From: Amoebophrya sp. A120
Taxonomy: Eukaryota > Sar > Dinophyceae > Syndiniales > Amoebophryaceae
Reading direction: 5' to 3'
Assembly: GCA_905178155.1 (NCBI GenBank)
Contig: CAJINV010000022.1
Location: 7,207-71,206 of the forward strand
DNA length: 64,000 bases
The stretch's first letter is position 1. The number at the start of each line of letters is the position of its first letter. Positions 49,301-59,500 of the stretch are shown here, piece by piece. The notes beneath the pieces are model-generated. The model saw nothing but the letters and a program-made list of their open reading frames with translations, ran no database searches and was not told the origin of the DNA. Position numbers and translations under genes: made by a program.

Positions 49301-52300
49301 AGGCGGCGTTACTAGCTCCCGTGCTTGCAGTACGCGGGGGCGACCTGGAGGCCCTGCTTTCCGCAGAGAAGATTGAAGCGGTTTGGAACAGTGTTTTCCG
49401 AGCTACTGAGGATGCGACAACGATGGCGAGGAAGTGCGGGGAAGCCGACGTCTTTATGCAGAATATTTTAACCGAGCCGACTTCGGGAATACAGACACTG
49501 CTGCAAGGCACGCAGTTTGGCAGCCTGGTGGAGCGCTATAGTATCGAAACAAACTTTCGAACCGTGTGCGTGGCCGCACCCTGGCGGTCATATCAACTGT
49601 AAAAATGTCTGGGTCTGGAAGAATCCAACTTGTCATGCTGATTTTGGATTATAAAAAATCTGTATTGCATGAGCAGCAAAGAGAGTCTAAGTTTTGCTAC
49701 ACGCAGAGGGCATTTGTCATGCGGTATAGGCATCAGGAAGCCCTCACAAAATCTGTGACGCTAGAGCACGCATCACAGACATCAGGAGTCATGCAAAATG
49801 TGCATGACAAAGCTGGCGATTTTCCAGACCTAGACATTTTTACATTTGATAGGTCAGCATTTCTTACCATCGATCTCGCACTCACCCAATACAAAGCTTC
49901 GTATCACATGTAAAAATGTCTGGGTCTGGAAACTTGTGATGCTAGGTGGCGTCTCATGATGAGGCCACAAGTGCTGGCTCAGCATGACAAGTTTCTGAGC
50001 TTCTAGGTGTTGCCTATTCTGCATGACAAACTGCGTTTCTGCATCACAGAAAAGTGGAGCTCTTGGGTAGCGTGCATGACAGATTTAAGAGTCATGCCAG
50101 ACAAGCATGACAAACATGCATTCTTCCAGACCCAGACATTTTTACATTTGATACTTCGGTGCACTTTGCCAAGAAGGTGTTTGAGGACAAAAAGTTAACC
50201 CTTCACGCAACGGAAGTAGTACCGTATGGCATCTTCCGAGAGTGGGAGGTCGAGGAGGGTTTGGACGCACTAGTACCCCCCGGCAAGCGGACAAAAAAAC
50301 TCGAGGAGCCGCTTGCGAAAGCCCAAGAGGTCCGCAAAACTTTGCGGCAGACCGCTCGACTCCCCCCCCTGACCCCCGAGGAAAAGCAAGTGCCTCCCAC
50401 GGCGGAACTTTTCCAAGCTGGCACAAAGAAGGGCCCCCTGCGGACGAGTTTTGAAGCCGCAAAAAAAATGGTGGAGGACGCGGAGATAACGCAAAGGAAA
50501 ATACAGCAAAACTATTTCTATTGGGCAAACGAACAGAAGAAGTTTGTCAAAGAAAAGACGGAACGAAATGCAGTGCTTCGCGAAGCGGAAGAACGTGCGG
50601 TCTTGCTGGCTGCCGCACGCTATCAAATGCAAAAATGTCTGGGTCTGGAAGATTGGAACTTGTGATGCTAACTTTGGACTCTAGAAAAATCTGCATTGAA
50701 CCATGACCAGCAAGAGGAGTCTAGTTTGTGCTACCCGGGGAGGGCGTTTGTCATGCGGAGTAGGCATCAGGAAGCCCGCTCAAAATCTGTGATGCGCGGT
50801 CGTGCATTACAGACATCCTGGGTCTTGCAAAACATGCATATACAAATCTCAGAATCTTCCAGACCCAGACATTTTTACATTTGATACACACTACGAGATA
50901 GCGGAGATCGGGAAACGAGAGACCACATGGGCCGCAGACACCATATCAAATGCAAAAATGTCTGGGTCTGGAAAGTTGCAACTTGTCATGGTAATTCAGA
51001 ATCATGCAAAAATCTGTGTTGCGTGATTGCCAAAAGCTTTCCACTTTTGGCCTATTCGAGTGGCAGTTTCTCATGCAGGATAGACTTGATAGAACTCTCA
51101 CAGAATCTGTCATGCTATGTCCTACATACCAGACCTCATGGGTCATGGAAAACCTGCATGACAAGTCTGGCAATCTTCCAGACCCAGACACTTTTGCAAT
51201 CCAGACACCACCCCGGAGCACCTTTTTGGGCAGTTCGTCGAGGGTTTCAGGAAAGTGCTGCATCTCCAGGCGGAGAGCGGGAGTGCGTTTGCTGCACTTC
51301 TTTCCCAATGGACTAGGCCGGCAGCAGAGGGGGGCCCTCCGCGCCCGCGGCTTCCCATATTAACGGATGGTCAAGAACTCGACGTGCTGAGGCCTTTGCG
51401 AGTAGTAGAGAGCGACGAGGCCGCGGAAGAAGCCAAAGTTGTGGCGTATCGGTATCGATTTTCCGCATTTCCCGACCAGAAGCAGTATCCTTGTATGAGA
51501 TGTTAATTCTCATTCTCAACTGTTACATTGTTTCCTGTTATTCACGGTCGGCGATTTTTACTTTTGTTTACAATGCAAAAGCAAAAGCGAGAGCGACAGA
51601 GCAATACCAGTACGGGGCAGTTTGCGCGTCCTCTTGCGTTGGCATGATTGGTGGCACGGATGAAAATTTTTGTGCTATTTGGTTCATGCCGCCAAGAACT
51701 TGCCATGCGAAGCAGCTTGATCGCGTGGAGGGTGGCCAAGCTCAAGGGATAATTCTGCATGACAAGAAATGTATCAAACGTAAGAGCAGTTAGCAATGAG
51801 TAGCAATGCTTGAGAGCCCGCCCATACCTTTTTTGGCAACGCTTTGCCTCCTCCGGAGTTCTCAGGACGCGATCGGGCGATTCACGATGAAGTCAGAGGA
51901 CGACAAGCTACTCGCACAGGACCAGTCCGCGATAGACACGCTCTATAACCAGTTGAAGGTGGACCCGCGCTATCCAGTGCAAATAAACATGTCTGGGTCC
52001 TCCTCTGGAAGTATGCAGCTTGTAATGCTAGCTTTGGACTCTTCATAAAATCTGTATTGCGTGAACAGCAAAAGAGGTCCAATTTTTGCTGAGTACACAC
52101 ACAGGGCATTCCTCATGCGGTATGAGCATTAGAAAGCCATCGCAGAACAACAATTTCTGATGCTTGGGCATGAATCACAGACCTTATGGGTCATACAAAT
52201 TCTGCATCACAAACTCCAGCATTGTCCCAGACCCAGACATATTTGCATTTGATACGCGCACGGAGGTTCTGAAGACCCTGACGATGGACGTTGTGGCTGA

Positions 52301-52316
52301 AGAGCTTGTGTTATGA
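43329..52316 (+). CDS. Large coiled-coil protein (about 969 aa), function unknown
   Basis: Exons: 43329-43569, 43830-43878, 44091-44191, 44346-44393, 44688-~44701, ~45006-~45537, 45833-46004, 46227-46301, 46574-46619, 46835-46879, a few nt near 47170, 48529-48559, 48807-48853, 49126-49590, 49857-49901, 50159-50620, 50892-50943, 51211-51493, 51832-51970, 52260-52316. The links 44.70-45.01, 45.54-45.83 and 47.17-48.53 kb are assumed GT-AG introns and are the weak points; the 5' part could be a separate gene. A hydrophobic stretch (MISAVLLCGQELLTAPLCCVAF) lies near residue 50. Charged coiled coils follow (RQQKELKQKEAEAEAWAQEQ and neighbours), then a globular all-alpha-looking half with no recognised family. 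Fifteen introns are introners. A truncated paralogue lies upstream at 37.5-40.4 kb. Confidence 0.62.
43570..43824 (+). mobile_element. Introner E, large gene intron 1
   Basis: 255 bp, TATCACCATGCACAACTCGT...CACGCACTCTCATA, flanks GTCCT / GTTCT. Confidence 0.85.
43879..44085 (+). mobile_element. Diverged introner F-like element
   Basis: 207 bp, TATGGCTTGCTCAGATGTTA...CATGCGTATA. Flanks CACGC / ATTCG do not match. Frame 2 to 1 is satisfied only with this right end. Confidence 0.6.
44192..44340 (+). mobile_element. Introner B, large gene
   Basis: 149 bp, TATCCTGTGC...GCAGTTCATA, duplication CCAGG. Sliding four bases gives GTATCC...CCAG, a canonical-looking intron. Confidence 0.93.
44394..44682 (+). 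mobile_element. Introner A, large gene
   Basis: 289 bp, TATCAAATGCAAGTTTTTCT...GCAGTTGATA, flanks ATACG / ATAGG. Confidence 0.85.
46005..46221 (+). mobile_element. Introner F, coiled-coil region
   Basis: 217 bp, TATGACCCGCTCAGACG...GAGGAGACCATA, duplication GATGC. Frame-neutral. Confidence 0.9.
46302..46568 (+). mobile_element. Introner C, coiled-coil region
   Basis: 267 bp, TATCCTGAGCAAAAACGTTC...GCACAGGACA (final T changed to C), duplication CGAGA. Confidence 0.9.
46620..46829 (+). mobile_element. Introner G, large gene
   Basis: 210 bp, TATGCAAGAAAAAAACTGTG...CACAGTTTTTTCCGTGGATA, flanks CACAC / CACAT. Confidence 0.9.
46880..47163 (+). mobile_element. Introner C, large gene
   Basis: 284 bp, TATCCTGAGTAAAAACGTAC...CGTTTTTACTCAGGATA, with AAAAA on both sides. 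Confidence 0.9.
47285..48265. other. GC-rich block inside an intron of the large gene
   Basis: About 1 kb far richer in G+C than its flanks, with long spurious open frames on the minus strand. It lies between the coding pieces at 47.17 and 48.53 kb. Similar in character, not in obvious sequence, to the GC-rich insertions at 38.5, 55.4 and 60.1 kb. Confidence 0.6.
48560..48801 (+). mobile_element. Introner F, large gene
   Basis: 242 bp, TATGGAGTTCTCAAACGTTA...GAGAACGCCATA, duplication GGACG. Confidence 0.93.
48854..49120 (+). mobile_element. Introner A, large gene
   Basis: 267 bp, TATGCATTGCAAATATGTCT...GCAGTTGATA, duplication AGATG. Confidence 0.93.
49591..49851 (+). mobile_element. Introner A, large gene
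   Basis: 261 bp, TATCAACTGTAAAAATGTCT...ACATTTGATA, duplication GGTCA (a GT...AG reading is possible). Confidence 0.93.
49902..50153 (+). mobile_element. Introner A, large gene
   Basis: 252 bp, TATCACATGTAAAAATGTCT...ACATTTGATA, duplication CTTCG. The preceding exon is 45 nt. Confidence 0.93.
50621..50886 (+). mobile_element. Introner A, large gene
   Basis: 266 bp, TATCAAATGC...ACATTTGATA, flanks CACGC / CACAC. Confidence 0.91.
50944..51205 (+). mobile_element. Introner A, large gene
   Basis: 262 bp, TATCAAATGC...GCAATCCAGA, duplication CACCA. The usual final ATA has become AGA. Confidence 0.9.
51494..51826 (+). mobile_element. Introner F, shared with the 37.5-kb paralogue
   Basis: 333 bp, TATGAGATGTTAATTCTC...GAGAGCCCGCCCATA, flanks CCTTG / CCTTT, the same as in the paralogue. 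Confidence 0.87.
51971..52254 (+). mobile_element. Introner A, last intron of the large gene
   Basis: 284 bp, TATCCAGTGC...GCATTTGATA, duplication CGCGC. Confidence 0.92.
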
Positions 52317-52379
52317 GACGAGTGCACAAGTAGAAGTACTACTTCCCACAATCTCTATTTCATCTTGAGCGGAGGTATC

Positions 52380-52527
52380 ATGTGGTCATCTAGCAACACA
52401 AACATAAATGAAGATTTAGATTTGCATGATTTTATGCATTATAAATGAAGATTAGATTAGATTCATTAATTTCTTTTGGGCGACAAATGAAAGGGGGGAG
52501 GGGGACGACGAGTTGTGCATTTTCATA
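52380..52527 (+). mobile_element. Introner E remnant, copy 2
   Basis: Only the right arm (GAGTTGTGCATTTTCATA) is recognisable; the start is approximate. Confidence 0.55.
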
Positions 52528-53208
52528 CGTGCCCGCACTGCTTCTGACCGCACTGCTTCCGGTTCCGAAACTATTACCACGTCCTCTCGCGGCAGATGAT
52601 GGCACTGGAAGTAGGAGTGCAGCTCTTCCGCTGCGGGAAGCGTCTACCTCGCCCGAACGAGAGGAAGGGCTACGTCGTGTACCCCGAAGCTCCTCCCGTT
52701 CTGCTCGTGGGCGTTCGAAAGCGTATCAAAGGGAAAAATCCCCCCACCCCATATCAAAAAGAAGTTTCTGATGCTGGCTTTCAGTACACAAATCAGATTT
52801 GTCTTGCAGTAGAGGACTGCAGGTATATGCCATCAAGCCTGAGCGGCGATGTTTTGGCGTAGGCTTCTAGCATGAAAAACGTCGATGGTGTAGGCCCAAC
52901 AGCATCACAAACCGCCTGCATAATGCGGCGGATTCTCTGGATTTGCTTGCATGCAAGACAGGCAGGATTTGTGGTTACAAATCCGCATCACAGATTTTCA
53001 GAAGGATGCGCTTTCAATGTGGGGAGGGGCGATTTTTCCTCACAATAAAGCGAAAAGTCCATCACCATCTCGCGACGCAGCGGAGCCGCATGGTCGCAGC
53101 AGCAGCAGGAACGGCTCCTCTCCTTCCAGGTCACCCTCGCGGGGTCGCAAGAAGTGCTGCACCCGCCGGAGGTCTAGGTTGGACGAAACGTCGTGTACAC
53201 TTTCATAG
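52445..53208 (+). CDS. Arg/Ser-rich open frame, copy 2, split by an introner
   Basis: Pieces 52445-52723 and 53053-53208 join in phase when introner D (52724-53047) and one AAGCG are removed, giving RSARGRSKAKSPSPSRDAAE, as in uninterrupted copy 1 (RSARGRSNAKSPASPSRDAA). The RS-type tail ends RRRSRLDETSCTLS. The first ATG lies in the introner E remnant. Coding status is uncertain for the reasons given for copy 1. Confidence 0.4.
52724..53047 (+). mobile_element. Introner D with an empty counterpart at 40.82 kb
   Basis: 324 bp, TATCAAAGGGAAAAATCCCC...GATTTTTCCTCACAATA, duplication AAGCG. The paralogous sequence at 40805-40830 lacks the element and has one ACGCG in its place. Confidence 0.96.
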
Positions 53209-55336
53209 GATGAAAGTGTAACTGTTTTACATTGTTGTATAAATATAAATACACGAGGAAAGCTTGCCATGGGCGGCCCCATAGCATGCTGCTTCGGATA
53301 CGCAACACAGTACTTATTTTTGCACGTACAAATATGACCTTCCAGCTTTTTCTCTGGGATAAGTGGCAGTTGGCGACCAAGGAGCCGGTATGTTTTGAAG
53401 AGGATTGAAAAAGGAAAACAGCGTAAGTAGGCTGTTAGGAACAACTGCGCGGATCGTGGTGGGCCTACAAGAATGAATTCGAGTTTTTAAATTTGTATTG
53501 TTGAGATGTAAAAAGTCAAAGCTTACAGGACTTTCTCCTAGTTGCTGCCATAGAGTATATCATAAACCAGCAGATGCAGAAGCTTTATTATAATGATAAA
53601 GCCTCGGCGGGAGGTGATGATTTACGCTTTGTTTGTTCCTTCACAAGTAGTATGTATAGACAAGAAGATGTAAAAAGTAGTAGTAGATGTATAAAATTAT
53701 CAAAACTGCACCCCTACCCCAACTTGGTACTTCAACGCAACATCTATTTTACAGGAAACAAGATAGCATCGAATTTGAGAAGTACCCACTTCAGGTGATG
53801 TTTTACGAGACCTCTGTAGCGAAGCCTCTTTAAAAATTTTTGGCCTGCCTAGTTTACTATAACCCACTTCGTGTGTTTAAAGAGACCTGAGTAGCAAAGC
53901 CTTTTGAAAAAAGAACACACTGACAAATCTACTTGAGTTCTAACACCGGCGCACTCCGCGGCCCCGTCGCGTGGTCAAGAATTTACATATTGAAAGTTGT
54001 ATCTCAGCAGTTGTGCAGCTTTACAGTAGTAGAACACCGCGCTGGGGGTAGGTTTTTGGTACGCTTTTTCGCTACAGTTTTGAGATCTTTTGAACATACA
54101 ACTAGTTTGGTGAGGTCATTTTCTTTTTTGTTCAGTCGCGGCCGATGGTGGAGGTGCCAGTCTGTCAGAAGGGCACTCCACTCGTCGTCCGCCACTGATT
54201 TTGCAGGCCACCAGGGGAGGAGAACAACTACAGTCCACCAATGGAGGGCTACAGCCCACCAATAGACTACAGTCTACGACTGGTGGAGTGCAACTACAGT
54301 CCTCACGAATGGACCGTCTAAGACCAAAATTATGAAAGCAAGCCGAGCGCTGATTTTCTTGGATCTTTCTGGTCTGTTGTCGGCGCACGGGAAAAAAAAT
54401 TGGAAAAAATCTTCTAACGAACCTGTCTCGACGCAGACGGGAACAGGAACAACGTGGTCACATACTATCATTCGATATTATCGTGCGGACGAATTGGAAG
54501 ATATTTTTTGCTGCAGATATGCAGGCGCGGGTGGCAAAAATTGCAACAAAAAACCTCCAGCTCTCGACTAGGGGCCGCTGCAATTAGGAGCTGCAAAGAT
54601 AAGACCTGCAGCTCTCGACTTCGTTCGGGGCAGGTGCAAAGCCAAAGCGAAATTGTGTTTTCCTTTCCGTCGTGAAGATGTTGGTCCAACTCCTCGCTTT
54701 CGGAAGATCCCCGACTTTTCTTTCTTTATTTTGATGTGGTCGTCGTCGTTCGTACGTGTTTACAGGATTTTTCCGTCGTCGTCTTGCGATCTTCCTTGAG
54801 CCTGACATCGTCGCGCTGAGGGCCTGCGTTGAGTTTTTAATACCGTTAGTGAAAGAACGAGCACGCTTGTGTCACGCGCGATGAACTTTTTATTCGAAAG
54901 TCAACGAGTTCCGAAGGTCATCTCCCATTCGTTATCTGACACGACGAGAGGTGGTCGTAAGAGTATCTAATTACAAGTGATGAGCAAGGTAGTACTAGTC
55001 CGTCGCCACAGTTTTTCTCGTTCTCGTCGACGTCGTCATGGGAAGGTAAATATTATGTGAATTATGTCGTCTGTTGTTTAGTTGCTTGTACTACATCAGG
55101 ACGATAATCTTTCAAATACATTTTTAATTTTAATATATATACGATTGCCAGGTCGTTGTCGTTGTCGTCTTCGTCGATGATATTATGGCCACACTATGTA
55201 TAAGTTGAGAATCTACTAGTACTTCCACTACAATTATTTTCATCACATTTATTGGCCGGCTGTACCAGTTTGTTGCAGAAGGAAGGAGAAGTTAGATTTG
55301 TTCCATCTTCCGTGGCATTTCAAACATCGAACAATC
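53209..55336. other. Non-coding stretch with segmental duplication copy 2
   Basis: Holds 53865-54650 (partner of 41380-42150). No supported gene otherwise. Confidence 0.6.
53865..54650 (+). repeat. Segmental duplication, copy 2
   Basis: Near-identical to 41380-42150, including the tract from CACTTCGTGTGTTTAAAGAG to ACCTGCAGCTCTCGACTTCG. Confidence 0.9.
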
Positions 55337-55373
55337 ATGACTCGTCGTATCGTCCTGTGTAAAAACGTACCCC
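55333..55373 (+). repeat. Direct repeat carrying a spare start exon and introner C left end
   Basis: ATCATGACTCGTCGTATCG and the following bases to about AAAACGTA are repeated at 56582-56618. This copy lies upstream of a GC-rich insertion. Confidence 0.85.
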
Positions 55374-56581
55374 TTCCGCCAGGGTGAATTTGGGTGTGCA
55401 AAAACGTACTGTATCGTAGCGTACAGAAGGGTGAATTTGCAGTGAATTTGTATTGCATGACTTGCATTTACTTAAAAGAAAAGTGCGCTACGTATGGACA
55501 CGAGCCCAAGCATCCCACAGAGCGTGAAGGGCTGCTCGTCGCGTGGTGGCGCTTGCAGCACCGAAAGAGGTGGTCTTGCGGGGGCTCGCCGGGCTGTGTA
55601 GTGCGTATGGAACCAAAGAAGGTGGATCGGGTGGCTCTTTCTTACTCTTCTGCGCGTCTGCCTCAGAAGTTCCTCTTTGGAATTGTCAAAAGGGAGGGCG
55701 ACGCCTGAACACAGGGGCACTAGTTCAACGCGTATGCTCTCACGAGTTGTGGTTGGCTCGGCTTGGACTTGGATATCTGGGAGCAGCCTCGGGTGGAAGG
55801 GGAGGCACGATTCGGCCGCGGACGCTAGCTTGCTTCGCCTGCTGTGCTCTGCTCACAACTCCCCACGTGTTTTTTTGCCTCCGGAGCGAGGCCTTTTCGA
55901 CGTGACCCCCAGGTCAGGAATTCTCTTGGTGAATTTTGGGGCTTTTTGTTTTGGCGACACTTTTTTGAAGCCCCAAAACCCGGAGTTTCTCGTGCGTTAG
56001 CGAATTTTGAATAGGCACCTTGGGCCAAAATTCACCCACGGCGTTTTCAAAATTCACCCCAAAATTCACCGGGCCCCCCTTTTCGACCGTGATAAGCAAA
56101 CTTTAGCGCAGAAAAGTGCTCAAAAAAGTGCACAGGTAGGCCCTGGGGAGTGGGGCCGAGGAGAAAAGACAAGCGCCCTCTGTTGCCCTCAGCCCCTCTA
56201 TATTCTGCCGAAAAGGCCTGGTGGGTTCACGCGCCTGCCGGATGGAGGCGCCAAAGCTCTCGGCTTGGTCCTTTCACCCTTGCTCTCGCGCCTTCTTGCC
56301 TAATTACATGCGCTTCGCAGCACTTTCTTTTTGGCGTCTTTGCCGCGGCTGCTGCAGTGCTCTTATGCGAGCACGGGGAGACGAATACACATGGCCAAAG
56401 AACGGCACCCAGGCCATGTCTCGAAGCTGCCCGCCGCATAAGCCTTGACTTCTGCGGTGTGCAGAACCCACTTCCCAGAAGGGCAAGAGGGGCAATGTCC
56501 CGGCGGGCTCATCTGCAATTTGGCATGCAAAATTCACTACAAATTCACCACTTCTCATGCTAACGGGTGTTAAAGCTCTAG
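55374..56581. mobile_element. 1.2-kb GC-rich insertion with inverted ends inside introner C
   Basis: It lies between the two direct repeats. Internal ends GGTGAATTTGCAGTGAATTT (about 55431) and its inverted counterpart near 56530 (AATTCACTACAAATTCACC) suggest a DNA transposon. Several further AATTCACC motifs lie at 55990-56070. No protein is recognised. Confidence 0.65.
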
Positions 56582-56584
56582 ATC

Positions 56585-59500
56585 ATGACTCGTCGTATCG
56601 TCCTGTGTAAAAACGTAGCCATCTTCCCACCAGGCTGAGGCTTGTCATTCAGATTTGCATGCGCAGCAAATGCAAATGTCGTGCTCTCATTGCTTATTTT
56701 CCACCTGGCAGCACGACCCACTTTCTAGTAGTCCGTCGAAAACATAATCATCTGGTCCGTTGTGTTTCAGAGTCTGTGTCATGACGCTCGTTTAAGCAGG
56801 ATAGCAGCTTCAGACTGGGTCTGAGAAGATCATGCGGTTGGATAGTGTAGACAGCGCGAGGACTAGTACAGGGCACAAAGCCAAACTTGTAATGCCAGAG
56901 TGCTGTCGAGCAGATGTACTTCTTTTATTTCCGTGTAGTTGAGGCCTATGGGGTAGGTAGGTAGGTAGGTACTCGTTTTTCTACAGGATAATTATCTCCG
57001 GGAAGTTGGTTCACGTCCACCACCTGTTGTCTAGCTTTGCTCGCGGTAGTACCTCGGCTAATGGCGAAGATAAAAATGCTGAACCGCCGCCGCCGTCTGG
57101 AGCAGCAGGAGCAGGACCACCCAGTGTTTATCAAGCTACGGTTGTGGCTGATGTGTCCACAGCACAGCAAAACGAACGACCTCCCGACGCCGCGCCTCCC
57201 ACGAACCAACAAGTGGTTGATCCGCACCTGCTATGCATTGCAAAAGTACCGTACTCGTATTGCATTCATGCATTACAAATCTTTTTGTTAAGGTAAATCA
57301 GCATTGCAAAATTTATCTCTCATGCTGAGAAATGCATATAATATACGAGTGCGATACTTTTGCAATCCATACCTGCAGAGCCTGGACGAACAGGCACGGC
57401 GGGTGCGCTATGGCGTTCTCGAACGTTGCATTCTCAACTGTTACATGAACTTGTGATGCAAGAATGGGAAGAAAAGTGAAAGGGGAAGGTTGCACCTGTA
57501 GCATTACAAATTCCGCGCAGATCATCTAGGCGCGGTTTAGCCCTTCGCAAATTTGTCATGCGGAGCAGCTTGATCGTGAGGATCATGCTGCTGCTTTTGC
57601 ATGGCAAATCGTCCATGTAACAATTGAGAATGTAACGCTTGAGAACGCCATATGCGCACCTACTGTGATGAGGCCGGGGTGCCGAAATACGAAATTCGTG
57701 TGATCCACGGGGGGCGTGGACTCCGTCGCTTGACGGATATGTATTGCAAAAGCGTCGTACTCGTATAAATGCATTACAAATTTTCTCAGCATGAAAAATG
57801 AAATTTGTAATGCGGGTCTTCCTTTAAGAAAAAGATTTGTAATGCATCATTGCAATACGATACTTTTGCAATGCATAACGGCTAGGTCCGAACAATCCGG
57901 GAACGCGCGGCACCGCGGATGGCTCGGCGAAAAACAGTATGCATTGCAAAAGTATCGTATTCGTATAAATGCATTACAAATTCCCTCAGCATGAGAGATC
58001 AAATTTGTCATGCGGATTTACCTTAGGGAAAAAATTTGTAATGCATGACTGCAATAATTACTACGAGTACGATACTTTTGCACAGAATAAACAGTTCCGG
58101 TTGTTTGACTTGCAGCACAAGATGGTATCAACTGTAAATATGTCTGGGTCTGGAAGGATGCGAACTTGTCATGCTGTTTTTTGACTTTAAAAAGATTTGT
58201 GTTGCACGACCAGCGAGAGGGGTGCGCTTTGTGCTACACGGACAGGGCATTTCTCATGCGGAAAGGGCATCAGGAAGGGTTCTAAAAACCTGTGATGCTA
58301 GGGCATACATCACAGACAATCATGGGTCATGAGAAATATGCATGACAAATCTTGCATTCTTCCAGACCCAGACATTTTTGCAGTTGATAGATGGCCCCAG
58401 TAAACGATAACATTTTGTCCGACGTGGCGGACAGCCTCAAGGACCGGGTCCGGAAGTCTCGCTTTGATTACTTTCTGAACATGAAGTATCGCAAGAAAAA
58501 ACTGTTTCACTGTAAACTTGTGATGCAGAAAGTGAAACACCAAAGTGTCTCTCTTGCTACACTTGCAAGACATTGGATTTCCAAGCGTGTTTTCCCCTGG
58601 GGAGCGCGCATGGCAAATATTCTCTGTCATGTGTAGCAAACTTGTGATGCAGATCTTGCAAAATCATCACAGTGAAGCAGTTTTTTCCTGTGATATGAAG
58701 CGCAAGAATACCGCCGAAGACTACGAAGAGCAGCAGCTGAGCACGCCGAGTTTCCAGCTGCAGAACTTTCCAGGCGATGAGGACCTCAGCTATTGTAAGA
58801 AAAAATCCCCCCTGCGGCCCATATCAAAAAGGTGCGCCACAGAAAATTTGTGATGCTGATTTGTGACCACAAATCTTTGTGTCTTGCAACAAGGCAGTTC
58901 TACAGTCTCCGCCGCATTATGCGGGCGCTTTGTAGTGTTGCCTTGGCTACAGAAAGACATCTGTGATGCCGAGCGCCCACGTCAGAATGTCGGCACTCAG
59001 GCACGGCAGCCGCCTGCAGTCCTCTACTGCAAGACAGCTCTGATTTGTATACGTAAAAAATCCAGCATGAGAAGCTTCGTTTTGCTATGGGGACGAGGGG
59101 AGATTTTTTCTTTTGGTATCAGCTTCGCGCGGTTTTCTCCGCAGTCCGAGGCGCTCGCTACGGTGGCCGACCGAAAAATCCACATTCGCGGCCTGAACGA
59201 GGCCGTGGGTGACGATAGCGGAACTGATCTACAAGGGGGAAGTAGTGACGTACATGCTTTGGGGAACATATGGATTGTAAAAATGTCTGGGTCTGGAATG
59301 TTGGAACTTGTAATGCTAGCTTTCCATACCGAGAAAATCTGTATTGCATATACCAACAAAAGTCGCAGCCTCTTTTGTCATGCAAAAACGCAGTTTCTCA
59401 TGCGGATTGCCTATGAGAAAGCGTTTTGGGAAGTTGTCATGCCGGACTGCATTCGGAAGTGTTTTCATCATGCACATTTTAGCATCACAAGTTTCCAGAC

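Noticed and set aside
54116-54388. Minus-strand frames in the high-identity duplication
   Set aside because: They come from the short CCACCAATGG-type tandem units, are not conserved in length between the two copies and carry no motif.
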